Shown here in pieces: positions 25,542-33,783 of a stretch of DNA of 39,544 nucleotides. Origin of the DNA: Desulfosporosinus sp. HMP52 (GTDB lineage Bacteria > Bacillota > Desulfitobacteriia > Desulfitobacteriales > Desulfitobacteriaceae); NCBI RefSeq assembly GCF_000765145.1, contig NZ_JMGA01000066.1, positions 1 through 39,544 of the forward strand. The letters run 5' to 3'. Numbering within the stretch: position 1 is the first letter of the stretch; each line of letters begins with the position of its first letter. A program made the translations under genes and the position numbers. Below the pieces are notes generated by a model. It saw only the letters and a program-made list of their open reading frames with translations, was not told the origin of the DNA and did not search any database.

Positions 25542-26240
25542 ATGAGCATCAATATTTTAATTGTCGACGATGAAAAGTCCATAGCGGATCTAATTGAAGT
25601 TTATTTGGGAAATGAAGGGTTTAGGATATACAAATTTTATAACGGTCAAGAGGCGTTACAGTGTGTTGAGTCGGAACAGTTAGAGCTCGCAATACTTGAT
25701 GTTATGCTGCCGGATATTGATGGCTTTACTATCTGCCGGAAAATTAGAGAAAAACATAACTTTCCGGTTATCATGCTGACAGCAAAAGAAGAAGAAATCG
25801 ATAAGATTACTGGGCTGACATTAGGTGCGGAAGACTATATCACTAAACCCTTTCGCCCTTTGGAACTCGTTGCCCGTGTAAAGGCACAACTCCGGAGATT
25901 TACCAAATATAATTCTGCGGTGCGAAACCAGGAAGAACACTTGATTGCCTTTTCCGGCTTGGTAATGGACATGAAGACCCATGAATGTACACTGAATGAA
26001 AAAAGGCTATCTCTCACGCCTACAGAATTTTCCATTCTTTGGGTCCTTTGTTCCAATCGCGGACGAGTGGTCAGTTCGGAAGAATTGTACCATGAGGTAT
26101 GGGGAGACAAGTATTTTGCCAATAGTAATAATACGGTAATGGTTCATATCAGGCATTTAAGGGAAAAGATGCATGACAGCGCAGAACATCCTAAATATAT
26201 CAAAACTGTATGGGGGATTGGCTATAAAATTGAAAAGTAA
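25542..26240 (+). CDS. vanR: VanR-like OmpR-family response regulator
   Basis: A 232-aa cytoplasmic transcription factor, length and sequence close to Tn1546 VanR from memory: receiver with Asp53 as phosphate acceptor (AILDVMLP), VIMLTAKE...KITGLTLGAEDYITKPFRPLELVARVKAQLRR, and winged-helix DNA-binding domain ending KYIKTVWGIGYKIEK. Chosen start is the ATG at 25542 (MSINILIVDDE); an upstream GTG at 25512 would add ten residues. Overlaps vanS by 23 bp. The array of TAAG half-sites in its own promoter predicts autoregulation by phosphorylated VanR. Confidence 0.95.
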   Translation: MSINILIVDDEKSIADLIEVYLGNEGFRIYKFYNGQEALQCVESEQLELAILDVMLPDIDGFTICRKIREKHNFPVIMLTAKEEEIDKITGLTLGAEDYITKPFRPLELVARVKAQLRRFTKYNSAVRNQEEHLIAFSGLVMDMKTHECTLNEKRLSLTPTEFSILWVLCSNRGRVVSSEELYHEVWGDKYFANSNNTVMVHIRHLREKMHDSAEHPKYIKTVWGIGYKIEK

Positions 26241-27357
26241 GAGAGATAAAAGAAGGAATGATTATACAAAGTTAAAAAGGAAAGTATTTTTTCAAATGCT
26301 TCTGATTACAGTTGCCACCGCTGTGACTGTTTATCTATTGCGCTATATCCTGCGTGGACAGATAGGAAATCGTATCGTTCGATTTTTAGTCAACACATTT
26401 AATTTTGACAATTCGGAGGCACAGACAATCTATCTGTTGGTGATTCGCAACAATATGAACATGATCCTTTTTGTTGTAATCCTAATATTTTTAGTAATAT
26501 TTTTTCGATTTTTTATTTCTTGGTTCACAAAATATTTTGATGAAATCAGCGTTGGAATGGATAAACTTGCTGAGGAATCCAATGATGAAATTACATTATC
26601 ATCGGAATTGGATTTCATGGAAAATAAGCTTAATCAGCTAAAATACAACTTAGAAAAACAAAAGAAAGCTGCTCTTGATGCCGAACAGCGCAAAAATGAT
26701 TTAGTAGTTTATTTGGCTCACGATATAAAGACACCTCTTACCTCCGTTATAGGATACTTAAGTCTTCTGGATGAAGCTCCTGATATGCCTCCTGAACAGA
26801 AGGCAAAATATGTCGGTATTACCTTGGAAAAAGCTTATCGATTAGAGCAGCTTATTAATGAGTTTTTCGAGATCACAAGATTTAATCTTCAAGCTATTGT
26901 TTTAAATAAAGAAAAAATCAATTTATTGTTCATGCTTCAGCAGATGACCGATGAATTCTATCCAATGCTCACGCCACAGGATAAGCAGGTGTCCATCAAT
27001 GTGCCTGAGGGCCTCACTCTGTGGGGAGATGCAGACAAACTGGCTCGTGTGTTCAATAACATTCTGAAAAATGCGATAGCCTATAGCTATGAAAACAACG
27101 TCATTGACATTACTGCTAAACAACAGGACAAAAATATGGTGATAACATTTACAAACCAGGGAAATCCAATTCCGCGGGAAAAGCTTAAAACTATTTTTGA
27201 AAAGTTTTACCGATTGGATTCTGCACGTTCCACAAACACCGGTGGAGCAGGACTGGGTTTGGCCATCGCACAAGAAATTGTTAAGGCTCACGAGGGTACA
27301 ATCTTAGTGGAAAGTAGTCTGGAAAATACTACATTTACGGTAAAGCTTCCGTTATAA
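26218..27357 (+). CDS. vanS: VanS-like sensor histidine kinase
   Basis: A 379-aa membrane sensor kinase matching VanA-type VanS from its first residues (MAIKLKSK..., NDYTKLKRK) through LAEQRKND-like and YLAHDIKTPLTSVIGYLSLLDEAPDMP to the ATP-binding NILKNA and GGAGLGLAIA motifs. Two TM helices (~28-45 and ~77-95) bracket a short external loop. His168 is the phosphorylation site. The TTG at 26218, inside the end of vanR, is chosen because Tn1546 VanS starts in the same overlapping way; an ATG at 26173 is possible. It would sense glycopeptide or cell-wall damage and drive VanR. Confidence 0.94.
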   Translation: MAIKLKSKRDKRRNDYTKLKRKVFFQMLLITVATAVTVYLLRYILRGQIGNRIVRFLVNTFNFDNSEAQTIYLLVIRNNMNMILFVVILIFLVIFFRFFISWFTKYFDEISVGMDKLAEESNDEITLSSELDFMENKLNQLKYNLEKQKKAALDAEQRKNDLVVYLAHDIKTPLTSVIGYLSLLDEAPDMPPEQKAKYVGITLEKAYRLEQLINEFFEITRFNLQAIVLNKEKINLLFMLQQMTDEFYPMLTPQDKQVSINVPEGLTLWGDADKLARVFNNILKNAIAYSYENNVIDITAKQQDKNMVITFTNQGNPIPREKLKTIFEKFYRLDSARSTNTGGAGLGLAIAQEIVKAHEGTILVESSLENTTFTVKLPL

Positions 27358-27380
27358 GAAAATCTTAAGAAGTTCATAAG
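27355..27380 (+). promoter_or_regulatory. VanR-type site before the carboxypeptidase gene: three TAAG at 11 bp
   Basis: TAAG at 27355, 27366 and 27377; the first overlaps the vanS stop. The last two read CTTAAGAAGTTCATAAGA, near-identical to the site before vanR. A weak -10 (near 27393) sits 12 bp downstream, comparable with the vanR promoter geometry. Confidence 0.55.
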
Positions 27381-27395
27381 ATGGAATTCCAACAT

Positions 27396-27442
27396 AGCTC
27401 CTTGTTCTGTGGTTGAATAATATCAGCACAGAATAAGGAGCT
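27396..27442 (+). promoter_or_regulatory. Leader hairpin masking the ribosome site
   Basis: AGCTCCTTGTTCTGTG (27396-27411) pairs with CACAGAATAAGGAGCT (27427-27442), 15 of 16 positions. The right arm contains AAGGAG (27435-27440), the ribosome-binding site of the gene at 27450. A TGTTTT tail gives it some terminator character as well. Confidence 0.6.
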
Positions 27443-27449
27443 GTTTTAT

Positions 27450-28424
27450 ATGGTACGAAAAGCAAAAAACAAAAAGCCAGGAATAAGCCTATTTGTAACA
27501 ATTCTGATGATTGGTGTTATTACGGCTTTTATTTATCATTCCATTATTACTCTAGGAAACCATACGTATGAAATTGAATATGACAATAGAACAACATCGG
27601 TTCCTCCGGCTAAGTTAGAACCCACTACCTCTGTTCCTATATCTCCCGATAAGCTGAACAGTCCTAATGCGATTCTGATCCGGTTAAAAGATCATACTGT
27701 CCTGATGCGAAAAAACAGCGAAGAAAAAATCTATCCGGCCTCTTTGACTAAGATCATGACAGCAATTGTTGCGATAGAAAATTTACCTGATCTGAAGGGC
27801 GAAATCAAACTTACCAATTCTACGTTTCGGGGACTTTACGAAGCAGATGCCTCAATGGCCGGTTTCCAACCGGGTGAGCAGGTCAGAGCAATCGATTTGT
27901 TATACGGAGTAATGCTGCCAAGCGGAGCGGAGTGCTGTAACGGACTGGCTGATCAGATTGCGGGATCAGAGCAGAATTTCGTGAAATTAATGAATCAAAA
28001 GGCGGTAGGTCTAGGTATGAAAAATACCAAGTTTGAAAATTCGACTGGACTTCATAATGCAAACCACTACACAACAGTCCAAGATCTGGCTATTCTTCTA
28101 AGCTATGCTTTGAAAAATAGTACTTTCCGAGAGATTTTTACTTCATCCCGTCATTCCACGCAACCCACTAATAAGCACCCTGGCGGGATAACCTTTTACA
28201 GTACCATGTTTGAAGACCTCAATAATCAAAATATTACTGGTGGGGAAATCTTAGGAGGGAAAACTGGATATACCGATGAGGCCGGTCTATGTCTCGCGAG
28301 TCTCGCTAGAGTGGGCAAGGAAGAATATATTCTGATTTCAGCTGGTGCAAAAGGAGATCACCATTCGGAACAGTATAATATTACCGATGCATTAGCTGTA
28401 TACAACGGTATTGGAAAACGATAA
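27450..28424 (+). CDS. Serine D-Ala-D-Ala carboxypeptidase (peptidase S11), VanY-D-like
   Basis: Extracellular membrane-anchored penicillin-binding-type D,D-carboxypeptidase that trims the terminal D-Ala from peptidoglycan stems, lowering glycopeptide targets. In 324 aa: N-terminal TM (~12-34), Ser98-Leu-Thr-Lys101 (SxxK), SGA (158-160) in place of SxN, and KTG (271-273). VanY of the VanD type is from this PBP-like family, whereas Tn1546 VanY is a zinc enzyme, so the function matches but not the Tn1546 fold. Downstream of vanS with VanR-type half-sites and an RBS-masking hairpin. Symbol withheld because dacA/vanY cannot be told apart by sight. Confidence 0.9.
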   Translation: MVRKAKNKKPGISLFVTILMIGVITAFIYHSIITLGNHTYEIEYDNRTTSVPPAKLEPTTSVPISPDKLNSPNAILIRLKDHTVLMRKNSEEKIYPASLTKIMTAIVAIENLPDLKGEIKLTNSTFRGLYEADASMAGFQPGEQVRAIDLLYGVMLPSGAECCNGLADQIAGSEQNFVKLMNQKAVGLGMKNTKFENSTGLHNANHYTTVQDLAILLSYALKNSTFREIFTSSRHSTQPTNKHPGGITFYSTMFEDLNNQNITGGEILGGKTGYTDEAGLCLASLARVGKEEYILISAGAKGDHHSEQYNITDALAVYNGIGKR

Positions 28425-28447
28425 GCTATTTATTTTTGGAAAAGTGA

Positions 28448-28672
28448 TATCTCAAGCAACTTTGTGATATTCAAATTAAAGGAACAAATGAAGAATATGC
28501 ATACCAACAAGGGCGATTTCACCTTCTCAGTCGCTACATAGTAAGGGAAACCCGTCTTCTGATAGCTAACTTAGAAGGTCATTTCGAGCTGCTCAGTGAT
28601 CATATCTCGAATTATGCTTCAATTAATGGGAATATACTTAATGATAAGCCCAGAGATGATTTGAAAGCATAG
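28448..28672 (+). pseudogene. Gene remnant without a start codon
   Basis: A 74-codon frame after TGA (28445) to TAG (28670-28672) has no ATG/GTG/TTG near its beginning and yet reads like a real helical protein (YQQGRFHLLSRYIVRETRLL...EGHFELLSDH). Low-quality neighbouring fragments follow to ~28760. Probably a decayed gene; no family recognised. Confidence 0.35.
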
Positions 28673-28810
28673 ATAGAAATATTTTATAATTCAAATAATT
28701 TACTTAACAGGCCAAGAAGTATGCCCACAGAGGCAAAAAGAGTTCGAGATGAATTTCAATGATCGTATTTTGAGTATTTGCAATATGACAAGCGGAAAGA
28801 TCACATGTTA

Positions 28811-28830
28811 AAATAATAATATTATTATTT
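28811..28830. repeat. Perfect 20-bp A/T palindrome
   Basis: AAATAATAAT/ATTATTATTT, centre between 28820 and 28821, 33 bp before the TTG start of the cobalamin-binding kinase. Could be an operator or a promoter element. Confidence 0.5.
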
Positions 28831-28862
28831 AGCACTGAATTATGAAATTGGGGGCATTAATA

Positions 28863-30566
28863 TTGGACAGCTTAAGTAATCAGAACGTCCCTCTAGGTAA
28901 TACCCAACTCGTAAGCGATTATTTAGAACAAGCCTTAAGAGATTTCCCCAGAATTCCTGGAATGAAGGGTAGTTTTTTTGATAAAGGGAATCCCCTGATT
29001 GACATAGCCGGTAATTTTTTGGAGGCTCTTTTGAGGGGTGACCAGCAAAGTGCTAGAAAATATATTTTGGTCGGAGTGGAACAAGGTGTAGGGATCAAAG
29101 ACATTTATCTAAATGTATTGCAGTGTGTTCAGAGGGAGATTGGTCAGCTATGGCAAACTAACAGAATAAGCATAGCCCAAGAACACTATTGTAGTGCAAC
29201 TGTCCAACTAATTATGGCCCAACTCTATCCCCAGTTTATACAAGCTAATCGTAATGGACGAAAGATCATGGTGGCCTGTGTTTCTGGTGAACTTCATGAA
29301 ATTGGGGCTCGTATGGTCTCGGATTTCTTCGAGATTGAGGGGTGGGATGCTAACTATATCGGTGCCAATACACCCCCAAATGAAATACTGGAGACGTTGA
29401 CCAAACTTAATAGTGATGTTTTAGCACTCTCAGTAACAATGCCAAATCATGTTGGCAAAGTGAGGGAAGTGATATCTTTAGTTCGCTCCTCGAAGCTAGG
29501 ACAAAGGACAAAGATTATTGTGGGAGGTTATCCCTTCAATATACAACCTAATCTCTGGCGGCAAGTAGGTGCAGATGGGTTTGGGTATGATGCTCAAGAT
29601 GCTATAAATGTAGCGAATATTCTTTATGATGAATTAATTGTCCCTAAACAGTCTAACTTTAAGGCAACCGTAAAAATTGCAGTACCGAAGATTGATCCGG
29701 CTATACAAAGGAATTCTACCTGCTATCTGAATCCTCAAGATATCGAAACCGATGTACATGATCCATACTATGATGAAATGATGAGATTGAATAATGAGCT
29801 GGTAAACACCCAGCGGGAACTAAATATAAAGAACATAGAACTTTTAAAGATGTGCAAAGCTAAATCCTCGTTTTTGGCCAACATCAGTCATGAGATTAGA
29901 ACTCCTCTCACGGTGATGCTAGCTTTTACGGAGGAATTACTTAACCGAGAATCTCCGCCTTCTAGTCAAGAGATAATCGATTATGCGACTGAGATCAAAG
30001 AAAGCGGACAGAATTTGCTTCAGTTAACCAACGATCTATTAGACCTTTCCAAGGCCGAAGCAAATCGGATGTCTTTAACTCTGACTGATGTTGACGTAGA
30101 TCGTCTTGCCCGTTCAGTAGAAAGGAACTTGCAACCTCTGGCTCGCCGGCAAGAAGTATCTCTAAGACTAATAACAAAAAATGTACCACATATTATTGCT
30201 GATGAAGAACGGGTTAGACAAGTTATTTCTAATCTTCTGGAAAATGCCCTTAAGTATAGTCCTCCCGGCAGCTCTGTATGTTTAAAAATTCACGAAGCTC
30301 CTTTACAGGAAGAAGGGATAATCCTTGTGATTGAAGATAATGGGCAGGGGATTCCGGCTAGTGCACTACCGCATATCTTCAAGGAATATTATCGATTTGA
30401 ACGTGAAGGAAAAGCTGTGAGTGGAACAGGTTTAGGCTTGTCCTTAGTTAATCAAATTGTAAATCTTCACATGGGTCAAATCACTGTTGATTCTGTTGAG
30501 GGGCAAGGTACTACATTCACTATTTACTGGCCCATTTATCCAGCTTTTGATCCGGAGTTAAAGTAA
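28863..30566 (+). CDS. Histidine kinase with CarH-like cobalamin-binding sensor
   Basis: A soluble kinase whose input is a B12-binding module. Residues ~35-130 are the four-helix domain with Trp97 followed at +10/+11 by Glu107-His108 (WQTNRISIAQEH), the same W...EH spacing as the adenosylcobalamin light sensor CarH. Residues ~133-260 are the Rossmann-like domain with Glu143-x-His145-x-x-Gly148, the lower-ligand motif, and IVGGYPF plus ADGFGYDA. CarH's light-state ligand His (next to the Trp) is Gln here. A coiled coil leads to HisKA with His343 (SHEIRTPL) and an ATP-binding domain (NLLENALKYS, DNGQGI, GTGLGLSLV). The TTG start fits GGGGG at 28850-28854; ATG 28842 lacks a ribosome site. The regulator at 30643 is its likely partner. 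Confidence 0.9.
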   Translation: MDSLSNQNVPLGNTQLVSDYLEQALRDFPRIPGMKGSFFDKGNPLIDIAGNFLEALLRGDQQSARKYILVGVEQGVGIKDIYLNVLQCVQREIGQLWQTNRISIAQEHYCSATVQLIMAQLYPQFIQANRNGRKIMVACVSGELHEIGARMVSDFFEIEGWDANYIGANTPPNEILETLTKLNSDVLALSVTMPNHVGKVREVISLVRSSKLGQRTKIIVGGYPFNIQPNLWRQVGADGFGYDAQDAINVANILYDELIVPKQSNFKATVKIAVPKIDPAIQRNSTCYLNPQDIETDVHDPYYDEMMRLNNELVNTQRELNIKNIELLKMCKAKSSFLANISHEIRTPLTVMLAFTEELLNRESPPSSQEIIDYATEIKESGQNLLQLTNDLLDLSKAEANRMSLTLTDVDVDRLARSVERNLQPLARRQEVSLRLITKNVPHIIADEERVRQVISNLLENALKYSPPGSSVCLKIHEAPLQEEGIILVIEDNGQGIPASALPHIFKEYYRFEREGKAVSGTGLGLSLVNQIVNLHMGQITVDSVEGQGTTFTIYWPIYPAFDPELK

Positions 30567-30642
30567 GTCAATCAATGATAGCTTTCATATAGCTGATTTT
30601 TAAGATCAATACTATCTGTATTTATAGAAGGGAACGGCGCTT

Positions 30643-31353
30643 ATGGTTCGCAATAAAATTATAGTGGCAGAAGATGATATTCGTCTCCAGAAATTTCTCC
30701 ATCAATATTTAACACGTGAAGGTTTTAATGTAATGGTTGTGGGAAAAGGGGATGAAGTTATTACAGCGTGCTTCCACTTTCAGCCGGATCTTTTGTTGCT
30801 CGATATCATGATGCAAGGAATGGATGGGTTTGAAGTTTGCCGCAAAATACGGGAAGAGAGTGATCTGCCTATTATCATTCTATCTGCTAAGGACGGAAAT
30901 ACGGATAAGATTTTAGGACTTACTTTAGGATGTGATGATTATATTACCAAGCCGTTTGAAAATGCTGAACTTCTTTTACGCATAAAAGCAGTTTTACGTC
31001 GTGTTAAAGAATTTAACCATAATAAAGACGGGCTAAATATCATAAAACTCCCTGGACTTACTATTAACAGGATTACAAGAGTTACTTGCCTCGGCGACAA
31101 GGAGGTTAAGCTAACTCCAAAAGAGTTTGAATTACTCTGGTTGCTGTCCTGTCGGACCGATCAAGTTTTTACCAGAGACCAACTCCTCTACCATATTTGG
31201 GGTTCCGAGTATTACGGTAATTCAGAAGTAGTTACCATGCTTGTTAAACGCCTGCGTGAAAAAATTGAGCCTGACGTGTCCAATCCTTATTACATTAGAA
31301 CAGTGCACGGTGTTGGATACAAATTGGGAGTTAAAGCGGTTAAAGAAGCATGA
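30643..31353 (+). CDS. OmpR-family response regulator
   Basis: A 236-aa two-component transcription factor: receiver domain with Asp54 (LLLLDIMMQGMDGFE), ILSAKDGNTDKILGLTLGCDDYITKPFE, and a winged-helix DNA-binding domain ending YYIRTVHGVGYKLG. It starts 76 bp after the cobalamin-binding kinase with GAAGGGAAC upstream, in the same direction, so it is the expected phosphate acceptor. A terminator follows 54 bp after the stop, making a two-gene unit. Target genes are not known. Confidence 0.93.
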   Translation: MVRNKIIVAEDDIRLQKFLHQYLTREGFNVMVVGKGDEVITACFHFQPDLLLLDIMMQGMDGFEVCRKIREESDLPIIILSAKDGNTDKILGLTLGCDDYITKPFENAELLLRIKAVLRRVKEFNHNKDGLNIIKLPGLTINRITRVTCLGDKEVKLTPKEFELLWLLSCRTDQVFTRDQLLYHIWGSEYYGNSEVVTMLVKRLREKIEPDVSNPYYIRTVHGVGYKLGVKAVKEA

Positions 31354-31406
31354 CTTCCTATTAGATTGTTAGTTATGAAAAATAGAATATCGTACTTCTT
31401 GTCAGA

Positions 31407-31445
31407 AAAATGTCATATTCATGTAAGAATAATGACATTTTTTCT
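31407..31445 (+). terminator. Intrinsic terminator of the cobalamin kinase/regulator pair
   Basis: AAAATGTCAT (31407-31416) pairs with ATGACATTTT (31432-31441), 15-nt loop, then T-rich sequence. Confidence 0.82.
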
Positions 31446-31448
31446 TGT

Positions 31449-31469
31449 TATTATTCTAAATGAATAATA
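31449..31469. repeat. Palindrome upstream of the chemoreceptor gene
   Basis: TATTATTC (31449-31456) and GAATAATA (31462-31469), 5-nt centre, 25 bp before the start codon. Operator-like, unassigned. Confidence 0.35.
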
Positions 31470-31493
31470 TGGAGAAGAGAGAGGAAATAAGTC

Positions 31494-33182
31494 ATGAATC
31501 TTAAAATCAGGACTAAGCTTTTAAGTGGGTTCCTATTATTACTAATCTTAATTGGCTTGGTTGGGTATCTTGGTCTTTCAGGCATGAATCGCACGGTAAG
31601 TAATTACAACGTTGTTGTACACACCAATATGCCCGTAGCAGCCTACGTTTGGGAATTGCGTTCCCTTCAGCTTGAACAAACTGCAATAGTTAGAGGGTAC
31701 TTCATATACCAAGATGAAAAGTATCCACAGCAGTTTGCTGATTCGAATAAACAGATTGCAGACACTTACGACGCTATACAACCTTTACTTACTACTGAAA
31801 AATCCAAGGCCTTCCTGGCAGAGTTCAAGACAAACCATGATAAGTATCGGAATAATTGTGAAACAATTCTTGCTTTGATTAAACAAGGAAAAACTCAAGA
31901 TGCATTGAACATTGCTGAGGAGTCACGGCAATATGTGGATAATAATAAAGCAATCACCTTGGAATGGACCCAATGGGTCGATCAGGTTAACACTGAGAAG
32001 GTAGACATTGTAAAGAATGAGGTTGCTAGAAAACAGTCCGAATCTTATATCGTTATGCTCTTAGCGATAATCGTTGGCCTGGGAACCGGCATTATATTAG
32101 CGCGTTCGATTTCGAGACCGGTAGTTGCATTAGCAAAGATGTCGGAATTCGTAGCTAAAGGGGACCTCACCCAACCAATGCCTATTATCAAATCAGGTGA
32201 TGAGATTGAAACCTTAGCTAAGGCTTACGGTACTATGCTGGAGCATCTACGCAGCCTTATTCAAGAAATCGGTCACACTTCCCAGCAACTGGCTTCCACA
32301 AGTGAAGAAATGTCAGCTTCCGCTCAAGAAACAAATGCCTCGGCGGAACAAGTTGCTTCCACGGTCAACCAATTAGCGTTAGGAGCATCTCAACAAGCAA
32401 CCGATGCCGAAAAATCTAGTAGTATTGTAACTCAGATGGTTGCCGAAATCCAACAAGTTGAAACTAATGTTCAAATAGTGGCGATTACAGGTGAAAAAGT
32501 AGCTCAAACCGCTCAACAGGGCTCCTTGGAAGCGGAAAATGTTATTGCCAAAATGGATAAAATTAGTACAGTTACCACCCAAACTGGCGAGGCTATTAAA
32601 ACGTTAGGACTGCAATCTGAGAAAGTTGGACAGATAATTAACGTAATTAAAGATATTGCCGATCAAACTAATTTGTTGGCTTTGAACGCTGCTATAGAAG
32701 CTGCTCGAGCCGGTGACCATGGAAGAGGATTTGCTGTAGTTGCGGATGAAGTCCGCAAACTAGCGGAAAAGTCATCGATCTCAACCCAACAAATTGCTGA
32801 ACTCATAAATAACATTCAAAAGGATACCATCCACGCGGTAAAATTGATGGATTTAGGAAGCCAGGATGTTATTGAAGGAGTCGAGGCAGTAACTAAAGCG
32901 AGTGGGTCATTCAAACTAATCGCAGCGGATGTGGAAGAAGTGGTCAATCAAATTCAGCAGGTTCAATCCATCTCCAAACAAATGTCTAACAGAAGTCGTG
33001 AAGTGGCTCAATCAATAGATAGCATTGCTGCTATCTCCCAGCAAACTGCTGCTTTTACTGAAGAGGTTAATGCAACTGGTGAAGAACAAATAGCAGCGGT
33101 TGCGGAAGTGTCCAGAGCTGCCCTGGAATTGACTACTTTAGCCGAAGAATTAAACAATATGGTACTACGTTTTAAATACTAA
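31494..33182 (+). CDS. Methyl-accepting chemotaxis protein (4HB_MCP-HAMP-MCPsignal)
   Basis: A 562-aa chemoreceptor. TM1 ~10-28, a four-helix-bundle sensor ~30-180 ([25 protein letters not shown]), TM2 ~182-205 ([18 protein letters not shown]), HAMP ~206-262, then the long signalling hairpin with the invariant tip [18 protein letters not shown] and [14 protein letters not shown] near residues 390-430. Gln/Glu-rich flanks are likely methylation sites. The ligand is unknown. It has its own terminator at both ends, so it is monocistronic and not clearly linked to the kinase pair upstream. Confidence 0.95.
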   Translation: MNLKIRTKLLSGFLLLLILIGLVGYLGLSGMNRTVSNYNVVVHTNMPVAAYVWELRSLQLEQTAIVRGYFIYQDEKYPQQFADSNKQIADTYDAIQPLLTTEKSKAFLAEFKTNHDKYRNNCETILALIKQGKTQDALNIAEESRQYVDNNKAITLEWTQWVDQVNTEKVDIVKNEVARKQSESYIVMLLAIIVGLGTGIILARSISRPVVALAKMSEFVAKGDLTQPMPIIKSGDEIETLAKAYGTMLEHLRSLIQEIGHTSQQLASTSEEMSASAQETNASAEQVASTVNQLALGASQQATDAEKSSSIVTQMVAEIQQVETNVQIVAITGEKVAQTAQQGSLEAENVIAKMDKISTVTTQTGEAIKTLGLQSEKVGQIINVIKDIADQTNLLALNAAIEAARAGDHGRGFAVVADEVRKLAEKSSISTQQIAELINNIQKDTIHAVKLMDLGSQDVIEGVEAVTKASGSFKLIAADVEEVVNQIQQVQSISKQMSNRSREVAQSIDSIAAISQQTAAFTEEVNATGEEQIAAVAEVSRAALELTTLAEELNNMVLRFKY

Positions 33183-33783
33183 GACTCGTTGCATTTAATA
33201 TATAAACTTAATCATTGACCCTTTTTCCTCTCTGCTTTAAGAGAGGATTTTTTAATTAATTGTATTGCTTAATATGTGTATTGATGAGATCAAGCAAATG
33301 TCTTAGATGATCTAGAAACTGAGCGAATAAATAAAGAGACAGGTGCTATGTTCGATAAGTTATGGAAATAAGGAATACCAAATAAATATACAGAAAGAGG
33401 GCCCTGTACTTAACAACTGGAACCCTCTTTACTTCATGGAAGGGACTTTAGTTGGAACTGACTGATGGATGTTGCAGTTAAGAATGGGAATTGCGCTAAG
33501 TTTAGATAAGTGGAAATGACAAACCTCAAACCTCTGCTGCGGTGGCCAAGTACCTAGGATAATTTATCCCTTCATATTTTTTACATCTACCGAGTGTCTC
33601 AAAAATATCTATTAAATATCAAGAATAAATTATCGGGACTATTTATATGATTTGTAGCAAAGATAAGTTTTCCATTGATATTCTCACAGAAGAACCCATA
33701 GTCTGATGTGACGGGTTTTCGACATGCTTCTTAGGGCTAAGGTGTTATTTCTCTAGGAGTTAAATGATCAGAAGGAGCTCAAT
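33183..33783. other. 600-bp gene-free region before the surface-protein gene
   Basis: After the MCP terminator I see AAAGAGGG (33394-33401) pairing with CCCTCTTT (33423-33430) across 21 nt, a small GGATAA/TATCC pairing near 33558-33570, and a C-rich stretch at 33523-33555. No ORF longer than a few codons has a ribosome site. A long leader for the surface-protein gene is possible; no riboswitch class is recognised. Confidence 0.45.
33226..33253 (+). terminator. Intrinsic terminator of the chemoreceptor gene
   Basis: TCCTCTC (33226-33232) pairs with GAGAGGA (33241-33247), 8-nt loop, followed by TTTTTT. Confidence 0.86.

Noticed and set aside
33430-33600. c-di-GMP riboswitch before the CWB2 gene
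   Set aside because: A leader of this length and gene type made it worth checking, but neither class I nor class II consensus blocks are visible.
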